Positions 27,182 to 38,835 of a stretch of 64,000 nt of DNA are shown piece after piece (within the stretch, counting starts at the first letter, position 1; each line of letters opens with the position of its first letter). A program made the position numbers and the translations under genes. Origin of the DNA: Daphnia pulex (Eukaryota > Arthropoda > Branchiopoda > Diplostraca > Daphniidae); NCBI RefSeq assembly GCF_021134715.1, contig NC_060020.1:6944001-7008000 (forward strand). The letters are read 5' to 3'. A model generated the notes under the pieces. It did no database searches. It saw only the letters and a list, made by a program, of their open reading frames with translations, and had not been told where the DNA came from.

Positions 27182-27422
27182 GTTGGATGGTTGTGGAAAT
27201 TTGCGGTCGATACTGATCCTTAAGGTTTATCTTGTCGATGGGAGGACGACAAGAAACAACTGGAGATGATCTCGATGGTCTGGTAGAAGTTTCACTGTTG
27301 TTGGATTTAAGTAATGATACACTGGCAACTCTTGAGATTGAGGAAGAGTCTGTTCACTTTCTCGCCACAACTGAGTCGCACTCGAAAGTAAATTTTTCAG
27401 CCGCTCTGCTCCAGCTTTTATA
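27182..27422 (-). promoter_or_regulatory. TATA box and candidate non-coding first exon of the first ZP gene
   Basis: On the minus strand TATAAAA occupies 27416-27422. About 30 bases further a transcript could start, run without any ATG and end at 27182 before a consensus donor GTAAGT (27181 downward). The layout fits a TATA-driven 5' UTR exon splicing toward the ZP gene. A second TATA-like sequence (TATAAATA, about 26288-26295) lies closer to the first coding exon and could be an alternative promoter. Confidence 0.45.
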
Positions 27423-28800
27423 AGGATGTCGTGAGCGCGCGCCCGCTCGCCCCCGCCGCTGGTTCAACCCGGCCGTCGTGTTATTTCACGGGAAACGATG
27501 TTCTACCTGGAGCGACTCCGCCCCATAAAACCTCCCTCTCTCCATCAGCTGCCACCTTCTTTAACATCAAGTCAGTTTGACCAGCCAATGACAGCCATTC
27601 CATCTCGATGCAAAATGATCTCATCTTTCTTATCCCGGACTTTAAAATTATTTTGCCGAGCTATATTTTTGAATTGCGGTATTTTAGCCAACATAGGACA
27701 AGACCGTTGCTTGATGAATACGCCAAACAGGGGCTTAAAATTTTTCCAGGAACATGTTCAAGGGGGGGATCAGTGAGATCACCTATAAGTATATCGAATC
27801 GAATTTTTTGGTGGTGACATGTTGTTTGTTTATTTCCCGGATGTGTAGAACTCGCGCTGTTAGGATTAGATGACATATCTTTTTCTCAAGGGTGTACTAT
27901 GTACAATACGCATTCTTTACGCATAGTATAAGGTGTATCTTCTAGACCGCAGGCTCGAATTCAATGAACCTTGTTTATTTCATCAAAAGAATAGCTCTAT
28001 CATCAAAGTTCACAGTCTTGCTGTTAATGACTCCATCCAAAAAAATTCTGAATTTAAATTCCGGTAGGTATAGTTGACAATCAACTAAAACATTAATTAA
28101 AAATTGATTGCGATATTAATTTGGTCCTGCGGGAAGGGTGTAGTGCTGGACCGTGCGAGTAACTAAATGTTTTGCAATTTCACACGAATTTGTCACGCGG
28201 CGGCAATCGATCGATTTTTCAAGACCAGTTGATAATCTCCTCTTTTTCTTCTTTATTCTGGCCGCCACCGCAACAGGTTATGCGGTGCCGGCCAAGGCCG
28301 TCGGAAATCAGTGTATTGTCTCTTCTCCCAAAAAGAAAATAAGATGATGAAGCATCATAGCAAAACAATCGTTTGTCTGGGATTTTTCTGTCTCCGGGAG
28401 TGAAAGAACTGCAGACATGAGAGGGAAACTCTCATCACGATATAACCACCTCAGATATTAGACGACCGCGGGCCCAGCAGTTTGTTATAAACTATTCTTT
28501 GAAACACGGAGACACTCAGGATGTAATCGAATAGAAAAGAGATTTTTAAACCGAAACGAATTTCAAAAGAGCCCCAATATTTTTGTTTTTCTACTCTGCA
28601 TAATGGAAAGGGTCAGTTGGGCCGTTGGGCTCCACGTCCCACCCCAAAAAACGAAAGTCGAATCTAAGGGAAGACATTAGTTATTGTCTATTGTCGCAAC
28701 AACTTTCCTAGGCGTCTATAATAGAAACAGAAAGGTATATGATGCAAGAATTGCCCCTCGACTCTACGGTTGAGTATTTCCTCCGACGATGTATACTTAC
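27423..28800. other. Intergenic, no gene recognised
   Basis: GC-richer sequence next to the ZP gene promoter changes to AT-rich sequence. Short open frames on both strands carry no recognisable motif. No repeat or RNA gene identified. Confidence 0.4.
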
Positions 28801-29047
28801 CCTTGGAATATTCCACTCTTTCCTATATTCGAAAATGTGAACTGCAAATTCATTGGAAAACTTTACGAATATAAATGCGGAAATTGTGTGTTGATATTCG
28901 AACTTTTTCCCACACTGTCCAAATAACAACATCCAACTTCCGCTGAAATTCCAGTACGTGGAATCGCCATGGATAGTCAAAGGAAGAATAACATCATCGC
29001 GCAGAGAAGATCTGAGAGTCGTGATGCATCGACAGCATTCTGGCCAT
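28801..29047 (-). CDS. Orphan exon-like open frame, product not recognised
   Basis: I do not recognise this protein. The segment has a pyrimidine-rich acceptor (CTTTTTCTTAAG) at its 5' side, a perfect GTAAGT donor at its 3' side, and one frame open throughout: one base, then 82 codons from WPECCRC to EWNIPR. The translation is rich in aromatic residues (YWNFSGSWMLLFG, SAFIFVKF). No neighbouring exon could be joined to it, so it may be an exon of a lineage-specific gene, a gene relic, or chance. Position 28801 falls exactly at the donor. Confidence 0.25.
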
Positions 29048-31531
29048 CTTAAGAAAAAGAGTATAGTTCTATTTACTTGGATAGTGATGAGACCAACGTC
29101 AACACACGGTTTGGGTGGCTATTATTAACGTGATGCTGTTATCTCAATAACGTGCGGCCACGACAGACGAAGTGACTGTGAATTATATCGTCGTCACAAT
29201 GACCAGCAGCAGCTAGACGTTCAAATATTAAAGAAGATTGCGGCGGTTGCTTCTGTTATTTAGTCTCTTCCCACTTGACTAACTTCTACGTCATCACCAC
29301 CGCCGATTCGTTCACCCGCGGAGATGACGGCAACGTCCTTTGACCGCGTCCTTGCTAACTTTCCATAGAAACAAGGAAACAACAATGTCAACAGCTTGCG
29401 CACAATGCACTGTCTTATTTCATACCTCCTGCAGAAAATGTCACATAGGAATCGTCCGGCGCCGGAACAGGCAAAGAGTTTTTGGGTGGCGAATTAGTCG
29501 ACCTGTTTATCTCGAACAACTCTTTGTTTGCTGATGAATTGATGATTTTGGACTACCGCTGAGCCGCACGGGCTAATGTACTTTATGTATGGATTCTCAC
29601 AATTCTATATATACCATCACCTTCAGTACATACCGACGTTCTTTCGTCTTTTGACCCCCGTGCGGTAGGCGAGGTATAGCTAACACGCAGACTCGCGCGG
29701 TCGGTTTCAATAATAGAAGACTACACAGAGAGAAAAAATTCAAGAGACGTGCAATCGACAACAATGGCTAGTTCCTTTGAATTGTGCTACCGTGAACATA
29801 TTATTTAGTTTTGTGTCGTTGTTCTTCTTCCTGGCTGTCTCTCTGTATATGTATCGCTCTAACTTGAGTTCCTCAACTGATTCGACTCCGTTGAGACTTA
29901 AAAAATTTCTTCATTTCCCGACAACCAGAAAAAGTTCACCCTCCCTCTCTCCTTTCTCTTTTATGATTCACTCTCGCTGACAGGGTCGTCCGGGGGTTCA
30001 CGATGGAAACCGAAATCCCAACCCAACAAAGGAATCAGACTATCCAGATCTAATACACTATAATATAGCGTATATATTGCTACTACTGTTTGGAGCCTTT
30101 CGAGGGGTCGCTTATAATCTTGTTGGAAAGGCACAAGAAATTCTCCCAGAAGCTCGGCTCAGTATTCACCATCAGCTGTCGGAAGTTAGTCGAAACCAGA
30201 ATAAACAAAAGTGAAACTGGTGGCTTTTGAGATGATACCTGCTGGGAAAAGTATAAGAAAAGACTAGCTCTATTCTTCTCCGACTTTATATTTACTATGC
30301 ATCCACTTCTGCCTGTCTATCTTGCTATTAGGCTGTTCTTCTAGCTGCTTATGTACTGAAATGGAAATACAAGAGTATAGGCTGTGTAATGACAACAAGA
30401 TGGAAAGAATAAGACAGAGCATAATAATAAAACCAGTAAAAGAATCATTATACGTACACAATATAAAATACTGTTGATATACCCTTTGCGTATTAAATGA
30501 TGCAAGTGCAGGTGCTCTCTCGTCGATGGAGCACCAAGCAGATGACACAACAACAACAATACCAAACCCAAATAAAAGAAATCATTGAAATGATTACAGA
30601 AATTCTGTATATAACCTGCTGCAATCAGAAGCAGAATAATCTAATAGTGTATAGCGGTATATCCAGGAGCAGGAAATGTTATGTATTCATACCGGTCAAA
30701 ACTGTTGGCAAGCTGCTGACGGGTGAGCGAACAAATAAAGCGGCCGTCGCAACAACCTTCGTACAAAAGACATGATGCAACAACAAAAGATCCGGCCATG
30801 CGAAGACTCTTGCGCCGAGCCGGAGCTAATAGTAATACGAGGGATATTTTTAAGAGTATATCTCTTTTTTTGAAAAACCCAGAACGAACTTTGCTGTTAT
30901 GAGCATAAATAATCTGTCTGGAAGTACAACGCTTACTTCAAAAGCGGGTCATGCTGTAAAAACACCCGGCACCCCGGCAATTGATACGCTATCGAATATT
31001 TGCTTTCACTTGAATCGGCAGTTTCCGAGTAGAATATTATCGATCCCATCAGGTTGGATCAGCATTGTCCGTCTCAATCCATCCTTGCAACACTGTTATA
31101 TATACTTGTGTGTTAATACCTGGGAGGTGATCACGACGACCTGTCTTATTACACACGCCGAGCTGGGAATAACTTTGCCGAGTATGTTCAGAATTGTTTA
31201 TTGCCCGGTAATAGTGATGTCACTTCACAGCAAGTTTATCGAAATAAAAAGTTACGCTATTTTTCGCCCCAAATCAGTTAGAAACATATAAGTAAAGTAA
31301 TAATAAGTTTAGTGTTGCTTAAATGCCAACAACAGCAGCAGCTGATTTTCAAATTTCAGGGATGACGTCAACAATTTATGTTTTTTGGATATAACTGCTC
31401 AGAGTAAATATATTTTTGAAGCCAATAAAAAACCCCCAGCACATACTACATTCAACAATTGTCCAAAGAATATAAAGATATAAATGATATGGAAAAATTT
31501 GAAATTGATGTGCATTCTTTTGTAGTCATAC
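29048..31531. other. Gene-poor stretch, nothing recognised
   Basis: Mixed AT-rich sequence with scattered short open frames on both strands. The plus-strand frame at 29777-29980 begins with a hydrophobic segment but has no upstream splice support or family similarity. No tRNA or repeat family found. Confidence 0.4.
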
Positions 31532-31661
31532 AAGAACACGGTATCTTACATATCCCATGAGGATGTCGACAAATTCTACGGCGGACAAACTGTAGTTCTA
31601 GTTCTAGTCCGCTGTAGAATTCGTCGACATACGCATGGGATATGTAAGATACCGTATTCTT
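31532..31661. repeat. Long inverted repeat, 55-base arms, 20-base spacer
   Basis: The left arm (31532-31586) and the reverse complement of the right arm (31607-31661) agree at 50 of 55 positions by direct comparison. The spacer is 31587-31606. Core shared sequence: GGTATCTTACATATCCCATG. Transcribed from either strand it would fold into one long hairpin. It could be a microRNA or endo-siRNA precursor, a small palindromic element, or simply an inverted duplication. The arms are longer than a typical animal pre-miRNA stem. Confidence 0.8.
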
Positions 31662-31736
31662 CCATTAGGAACGTGTTAACGTTGCACGTATTGTTCACAG
31701 TTTTCGATGCATGGCCACATGGGCATATGCTATGTG

Positions 31737-31822
31737 GGGATAAAGCAGGACTAATCAGGAAAACAGCCGAAGGTGTACCACTTGGTGCACGGCTGTTTTT
31801 CTAATAAGTCCGGCCTTATCCC
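31737..31822. repeat. Inverted repeat (33-base arms, 20-base spacer) derived from GT31 coding sequence
   Basis: The left arm 31737-31769 and the reverse complement of the right arm 31790-31822 match at 28 of 33 positions; the spacer is 20 bases, the same length as in the neighbouring palindrome. The total of 86 bases and the interrupted stem are the size of an animal pre-miRNA. On the minus strand the right arm is the end of the GT31-like coding remnant (ILRDKAGLIRKTA), so the hairpin arose by inverted duplication of that coding sequence. Expression is not shown by the sequence. Confidence 0.75.
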
Positions 31823-32260
31823 TCAAAATTCCGGTTATGTAGACCTCTTCTAAATAATAAACAGGCGTTGTTTGAATGGCCGACAATAGTTGGAGGATGG
31901 TACTTTTGTGCATCAAATAGGCAGGCCCATCAAAGTAGTACGGATACGTGCTCCATGCTTGGCCACTCATCTAACGCAACCATCTTGTCCCCACCTTTGA
32001 TTAAAAGAAATCGATTATGTTTAAAAATCTAGGGGAAAACAATTCGCTTTTATCTGTAGACATGCATACTACTTCTCTTGGGCTTGGGCTTGTTTTGCTG
32101 GCCAATACTCTCATCCACTTTCTGACTGTAAATGACCATTTTGGCAATATTGCCAAATGGATAAAAGTCTTGAACATAGTATGCTAGTTTGTGTACGTTG
32201 ACATACATGTCATCTGCGACTTTAAATAGAAATTCGATTTGGGGACAGCGGGGAGCGGGA
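31790..32260 (-). pseudogene. Decayed glycosyltransferase family 31 (beta-1,3-galactosyltransferase-like) copy
   Basis: Three GT31 hallmarks can be read on the minus strand, in broken frames. First, EFLFKVADDMYVN (near 32190-32245), equal to the family's K-DDD-vfvn metal site but with the first Asp changed to Ala. Second, YPYYFDGPAYLM (near 31910-31950), the YPpYcsGpgYvl motif. Third, EEVYITGILRDKAGL (near 31800-31850), the EDVyvG motif. Between them lie in-frame stops (TAA after MHVYR; TAG just before the YPYY segment) and a frame change, and no GT donor rescues them. The 5' half of the enzyme is not seen. It is most likely a truncated duplicate gene. The left end merges into the inverted repeat. 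Confidence 0.65.
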
Positions 32261-35200
32261 GTAGATCCAATTGATAATTCCAGGAATCGTCATAGAACTA
32301 GGAAACTCTTGAGTATTCGAAATCTGAATGATGTCCTCATATTTTTTGCTTTCTTCTATAATACTGACTTGGGTTGATCTATTTGACGTTAATCCTTAAA
32401 AAAATGCAAATTAAATCGTGCAGGTCCAGGCGAGGTCATCCCTGCAACTGCTGTTTCTAATTTCATTAATTCGATTGACATGATTTTTCCATGTCTTGAT
32501 TGAAAATGTGAGAAACTATTTAAAATTTAAATTGCGAGAATTTTAAGTATAATGTATATGCCATTTACCTCTCTTGTTTGTAATCAAGTTAAGAAGTTTC
32601 CCTCTTAATATAAAAATTAATACCTTTATATTGCCAACCGGTTTTGCACTAATATTTTCGCAAAACGAACGAATGCTAACACGAGACAGAGACACACAGC
32701 ACGAGTCTTGCTTGCTCCCTGCCTGACCCTCCAATCTCAGAGTGAAAGGGTTTGTTCCACAGCGCAATTTTTGTTTATATACAGTGGCACAATTGGATTT
32801 CAGTACGAACGTGATGGGCGCCTGCATTATTATACGTAATACAATACTACATAACGATCGCTTGCACGATAGATCCATAACGGACCACACACGATCACCT
32901 GAATGAACGCAAACACGCAATTTAAATCACAACGAAATTTTGAGTGAAATTGGATAAATAACCGAATTCAAATCAAACGAGATTCGTCGTCGGATTTCGT
33001 GGTGGCGTCATCGGGCGTCATGATGCGCCATATAATCTCAACGATCACCTTACCAGGCGTGGCCGGACGCGGTCGTCTCTCCCGCGATCCTCGTGAGAAA
33101 GACTAGCTCAGATATGCCAAAAAACAAATACAATAGTTTTGAAAGCGACTAAAAGAATCACACCATCACGAATGTGTCTCATGGAGAACGTCAAAGCGAT
33201 GAAGCTGGAAAAAACCATCGTCACGCATCCATAAATAGACCTGCTGATGCTATGAGATTTAATTAAAAAAAAAAAAGATTGATGACAGAAGCCGGCCAAT
33301 GAACTTGGCACGGATAATTCCGGTTGAATTGATTCCCATCGTGATCTTTTCACAGCGAACGTTGTGCACTATACCCTTTTCTTGTCTAATGTTTTATTTT
33401 CATCTTTTCTCTTAGATAAATGAAGAACAAACAAGTCGCGCCTTCGCTTGAAAATGTTGGAATGACATTGCCGAGAGAAAGCAACGTACTTCACGCCGCA
33501 CGGTTCAATAATAATGGCGAAAATGTTCACTAATATTTTATTGTTATTATCATTCAATGTTGAAATATTTTCGATACATAACAAGGCTGTAGTTATCAAG
33601 TGAGCCCTCGACTGGAACCTAACCAAAAATCTGAAATGTAATATATAAAGAAAAACACAAACAATACAAAAATCAACAGTTAAGCACACGATTTTGAACG
33701 AGGTGAGCTAAAAGGAATTTTTCAACAGCCTTCTTTAGAAATTGTCGACTCAAATTCTCGGCGTGCTATAGCCAAATGTTTTCCTTATTTCCTCAATCTT
33801 CTGGGTGAGGAGGTCTAGCGGCCACGGAAGATGACCGGTTTCTTTGATGGTATCTTGACTTCTTGAGCGCCCAAATAAACACCATTATGGCCACATCTCT
33901 CAACAAGAAACAAATTTCAATGGGGCCTCGAACCGCTAAATTACCGCATATTTTTAAACATTTGATGTGAACATTAAGGCCCTATATCAGTTGAGGAAAA
34001 GCTGGACTATTTCATTGCACGAATCGTTACCGTTTCTGTATCATTCGACTTCTTATCCCTTTTGTTATACCTCCTAGCTCCAACTCAATTCGTGAGCTGT
34101 TGGAGGAGCACACGAAGTCAAGGTACCGTACACCACCGTATACACAAACTGTATGCACAGCAAGGCTCAGAGTGCAATCACCTTTTCCATCCACGCCCCA
34201 TGCCAACCATAAACCTTAGGAAAAAAGCGGACATGACGACGATGTCAATCAAAAGGCATTTCTCCAACACGACCTTATCCACTATACAGCAGTACCAGCA
34301 AAACTGTGTTTCTTTCCTCTTTCATGGTCTCTTCTCTCGAGGTATAAATATTCAACCAGTGCTGGTGTACCTGTACCCACTCTCTTTGGGCGCTGTATTC
34401 TTTGACGCATATCGAGATGAAAGATGCAGCCGTGCATGAAAGATGCCAGAGAGGGCCCCGCAGCAGAGATTTTCATTTTTCTCAATTCCAAATTCTCGCT
34501 GACTGAACTAGAACCGTTTGCGATGCCATTTCATTTCATTTACACAATTCTCCTTTTGAATAAAAGACAAATTTTAATGCGGAAGAAGAACACCAAGTTT
34601 TGTTTGTTTATTTGTCTCTGTGCTTTTATGGGAGGCCGTCACGGCCTGCACCGGTGTAAGAGATAAGGAAAAAAAACGATATTACGTTCACCGTTAGAAG
34701 TTGTCACCATATACGAATGTAAAATCTCTTGCACCGCAAGTGAATAACTTAATCATCCATTTACATTTATTGGGAACTTAATCGTCCATTTACATTTGTT
34801 GGGAAAATTCCGAACATTTTTTAACGAAGGGAAGTGCAATAGCAGAGTGTGTACGACGCTGAAGAATTATTGCCGAATTATATTGTCTTTTTTTCTCGTG
34901 AAACTGATAATAATGGCTAAAAACAGTTTCCCCCAACCAGCAACTATTATCTTATCATTTTCCCTTTTTTATCCCAAAAGAACGGATCGAGGAAGCATGC
35001 CGTCACGCTGATTTCCTCTTCTTAGTTGACAGTGTATCTATCTATAACTTTTCCCAAAACATTTGCTGGACCCCGTCGGCCCGTCCTTCGTTCTGAATAG
35101 CCATAGCTTCGGTACTTTCGGTCACCAACCATCACTACGACCATCAGCATAGGCTACAACAACATCCGCCAACATAATGGCTTATACCGGCAGCAATAAC

Positions 35201-36827
35201 AGCTGCTGAACAGTACCGCCACGATTTGAAGTATCATCCGAAATCGCATCTGCAATGCCCGAGAATGCAGTTATATCTTTTGATGTGACCGCGCATTCAA
35301 GAGAATATTTCAATGGAGAAAAGAAACGGTTTCATCACCTGAAAGCACAACTATTGAGTTGTGAGCACATCAGCAGTTGGATATTTTGAATATCGCTCTG
35401 GCTTTTCAATGATTTTAACATTTTTGAATCCGTTAATCCGATACTTTTGAGACTTTGTTTAGTGGGTATCATAATCGTGATGATGATCACTGACGTGCGA
35501 AAAATTTATCGTGGGTGGCCGCACATCAGGATTTCAGCAAAAATTGTCCAAGGAACAAATTATGTACGTGTAAAAATATGTACAACAAGAAGAAACACAT
35601 GTAATGTGAGATAGAGCTGGCGGTCTTTGTGGGACCATTGTCGTCGAACAAAATATCCGTTTGGCGACATTGTAAAAGAATCGCCGCTTAAAAGGAACGT
35701 AATGAACTCGATGACCGACACTCTTAGCTACTTCCAGTGTGAAATTGACTTCTAAGAAATTGCTCATTTTGCCTGTGCACCTCATCTCAGTCTGGGCTCT
35801 AAGACGAATTCCTCGGCGGTTCAAGACAAGTGAACGTTGTGTGAAATGGCGATGAAAAACTATTTTTTTAAGACTCCTGGAAACTGGAAAGGGAAGCGTG
35901 TCTGATTTCGAGACCGAAAAGAAGAGTTGGTTACTTCCCTAGCATAAATATGTTTCGACATGTTTTGTTATATATTTCATTCCGGCCTTGAATTTTTGAA
36001 TTATGCATTTAACCGAAAAAAATGTTATACATTTACACCCGCACCGTCCATTATTCGACTAGAATGAGAGCGTCGTGCGAAGAACACAAGGTCGTTTTTG
36101 TATCAACTATTTCATTATCTCATTCGCGGCCGACAGAAAAGAAAATGTACACAATAGAGACGCTTGACCAGAGACTAGAACGCAGCAGTTCCCTACTGAA
36201 AGATTAATAAAATAATAATAATAATAATAAAAAAAACATCCTTCGTTTTTTTATTTAAACGATCTAAAAAAAGAAGATTTTTTTTCTAAATTCTACACAG
36301 CTGGACGGTGGACCTACCAGCGAGTTGCGCTTTGCTCAATAGCTTGTTTTGGGCTTCAAAATGGGTTCTGTTCAGGACTTCAGGTTCAGCTATTCAGTCT
36401 TTATTTGAAAAGGATTCCTCAATCACAAAATAAGTCAAATATGACTAAATTTATAATGTTGATTTATTATCATGAATGTATTATTTGTAATTCTATTTTC
36501 TAAAAACATAAACAGGTAAAAGAAAATCTGTAACTTTAAATGTGTGGCAATGCTGTCCGATTATTCTGCAAATTGTTTTCGAATTCGTTTCTACGTTTCC
36601 ATTTTCCAGATATGTTAAATATTTCGTTTGCAATAGAAATCGTGAAATGAAAATAATTAAACAATATGTAAAAGTGAGTAAAGCAAGTTCTGTCCTTGGT
36701 AGACTTTGGAAAACATCAAGTGGTATGTATATGCTTATCAAGAGTTTACCTAGGTGTAACCATAACAAAAGCTAAATTTTCACCAGAACTGAATCTGTTA
36801 ATGAGTTATTTTTGCTTGTAATTACAG
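32261..36827. other. Gene-poor stretch with one short tandem repeat
   Basis: No protein family recognised on either strand. Two open frames (33108-33353 and 35534-35824, both minus) have some hydrophobic or basic character but no motif or splice support. A 29-base tandem duplication lies at 34746-34803. An AAT-type run lies at about 36209-36230. Confidence 0.4.
34746..34803. repeat. Tandem duplication, two 29-base units
   Basis: The unit beginning AACTTAATCATCCATTTACA is followed directly by a second copy at 34775 that differs at two positions. No gene context. Confidence 0.8.
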
Positions 36828-37222
36828 AAACAATGGAAAGATTTTACAGGCAGTCTCATTTCAAAAGGATCGGGTAAATAATAAAAAAATTTCTTTTCTT
36901 GGCAACTGTACACATAGCCTTTATACTCAAAGCTCCAAAACGTGTAACACAAATAACATAAAATGTTCAAATAATATGCCTGATTTACAAAAGAGTCAAG
37001 CCTTGAAAAACTACACTCATCTCAAATGATTTTCTTTTTATCATGTGTTTACATCATAAACTAAGTATAATTATATTTTTTTTGTGTTCCTTAGTTTGTA
37101 GCAACTGCCAATTGATCCAACAACACTCAGAGAAACTCAACTCCTCCAAAGTTGTGCAAGTACGCTGCAAGTTGATTTTATTTTTGCTTTTTAACGAAAA
37201 TCTCTCGTTTGAAATTGTTGCG

Positions 37223-37288
37223 ATATTGTTTAATCTTTAATCTTTTTTTTTATTTATATTGTTTAATCTTTAATCTTTTTTTTTATTT
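37223..37288. repeat. Tandem duplication, two 33-base units
   Basis: ATATTGTTTAATCTTTAATC plus a T-rich tail occurs at 37223 and again at 37256, next to the USP-like exon. Confidence 0.8.
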
Positions 37289-37556
37289 ATTTATTTTGTT
37301 TGTTAATATTATCTAGATCTATAACCTGTTGCAGTGCTAGGCCACGTAAACTCTTTCCGGAGCATACCGAAAAAGAGAAGGACAAAGAGAGCTCTGGGAG
37401 GGAGAGTCCAGGCAGTAGTGTGAATAATACAAACATGTCCGAGGATGTGTGGCTGGAGTGTGATGACGAAGTCATTCGTGTACTGCGTATGCGGGAACTC
37501 GAGGATCTACTAAGTCGTAAATCACGAACTTCTGCCCTTACGGCTTACACCATACC

Positions 37557-37843
37557 TGTTGGGAATTTATTGCATCCCAACAGTGATCGACATTATTGCT
37601 ATTGTTAATTCTGTGTAATTTGTAGGGACCTCAACAGAGGGCCCCAATTTTACCCTCTCTTCCCATTCAATCTATTGTTCCCTACCCTACTCAACCCTAA
37701 ACCAACTATTGAAATACCAAAATGCTGTATTATACGGCAGTGTGAAATATAAGGACGAACTAGCAACAACAAAGGTGTCATCTCTTATCTCAATCTTGGA
37801 AGTTGAACGGTCGACACCGCCAACAAGAGTTCCATTTCCAACA
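37557..37843 (+). repeat. 5' LTR
   Basis: 287 bp, TG...CA ends. By line-by-line reading it is identical to the 3' LTR, which means a recent insertion. It is followed immediately by TGG, the usual start of a tRNA primer-binding site. Confidence 0.93.
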
Positions 37844-37861
37844 TGGTCCTTCGAACCGGAG
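37844..37861 (+). other. Candidate primer-binding site of the LTR element
   Basis: TGGTCCTTCGAACCGGAG starts at the first base after the 5' LTR. TGG pairs with the CCA end of tRNAs, and the rest resembles an acceptor stem and T-arm complement. I could not assign the tRNA. Confidence 0.55.
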
Positions 37862-38239
37862 TTTTCTCCAACCAGTGTTAAGTTAGTTTCGCTCTATCAC
37901 ACTCAAATCTTTCTCTCGTTATCTCCTTTTGCTTAATCATTGCCGCCATTTATCAAAGAAAATTGTGTTTAATTATGGCAGGTCAGTCATTTATTAGAAT
38001 CTTTTTCTCTCTCTCTGAGTTTAACTTGTTCTCAGGGGTCTAGTAAGCAAATAGATCCCTCTAAACAGTAAATTATTTTTCTTCTCTCTCTTGAATTAAA
38101 GCTAAAATATTTCCTCAAAGTTTCTTAAAATTAAAATAGGATTCCTAAATCATTTTTGAAGGGGGATTTCTTTTTTTGTCACGTAAATTATCATCGCCTA
38201 AGTTGATTATTCTCTCTTCCCTTTCAACAAATTTTTTTT

Positions 38240-38835
38240 TTTTGGGGGGATATTGCTTTCCAATATCTAAGATTGGGCAAACTTGGGAACTTCCCTACCT
38301 CTTTAACGTGTTCACCTCGTGTGAGCCTTAGGTTAAATTCCCTCTCTATCTCTTGATACGCCTCCCGGCATTGTAAAAACGAATCTCAGCTGATTGGGTT
38401 CACTGCCCGTTCTTTAAAAATGGGATAACGCGGGAATCTCTTTCCTTTCAAGAATTTTTTTTTGGGGGGGCTTGCTTCCCTACCTCTTAGATTGGGAAAA
38501 CGCGGGAACTTCTCTAACCCTTCAATGAGTTCGCCTCGTGTGAGCCCCAGGGTGAAAAGACTTAAATAAATTATCGCTCTCTTTGCTATGGCCTTAGACC
38601 ATTTCCCGAAAACAAATCTCTCTCATTTTTTGAATTAATTTGCATTGTTTGTTATTCAATCATTTGGGTAAATCTCTCTCTGTCTCAGAAGGCACAACGA
38701 TCTCTCTAAATACGACAGAAAAATATTCTCTTTTTTGGGGGGCTAGGCCGGTTTCCCCTTTAAACTGGAAAAAACGCGGGAAAATTCTCTACCCTTTCAA
38801 CGCGTTCGCCTCGTGTGCGCCTTAGGGTGATTAAA
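38240..38835 (+). repeat. Imperfect repeats in the leader of the LTR element
   Basis: A module made of a T-run, a G-run (TTTTGGGGGG), a CGCGGGAA-like segment, CTACC/CTTTCAA and then TTCGCCTCGTGTGAGCC plus TAGGGTGA recurs around 38235-38335, 38455-38556 and 38733-38830, with a partial copy near 38405-38455. The spacing is about 220-270 bases and the copies have diverged. Their place between primer-binding site and gag suggests packaging or leader function (inference). Confidence 0.7.

Noticed and set aside
35534-35824. 96-codon minus-strand frame with many basic residues
   Set aside because: No family match, no splice support; too little to claim a gene.
37844-37861. tRNA gene, because of the TTCGAACC string
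   Set aside because: Its position directly after the LTR and the TGG start fit a primer-binding site; no cloverleaf can be drawn from the flanks.
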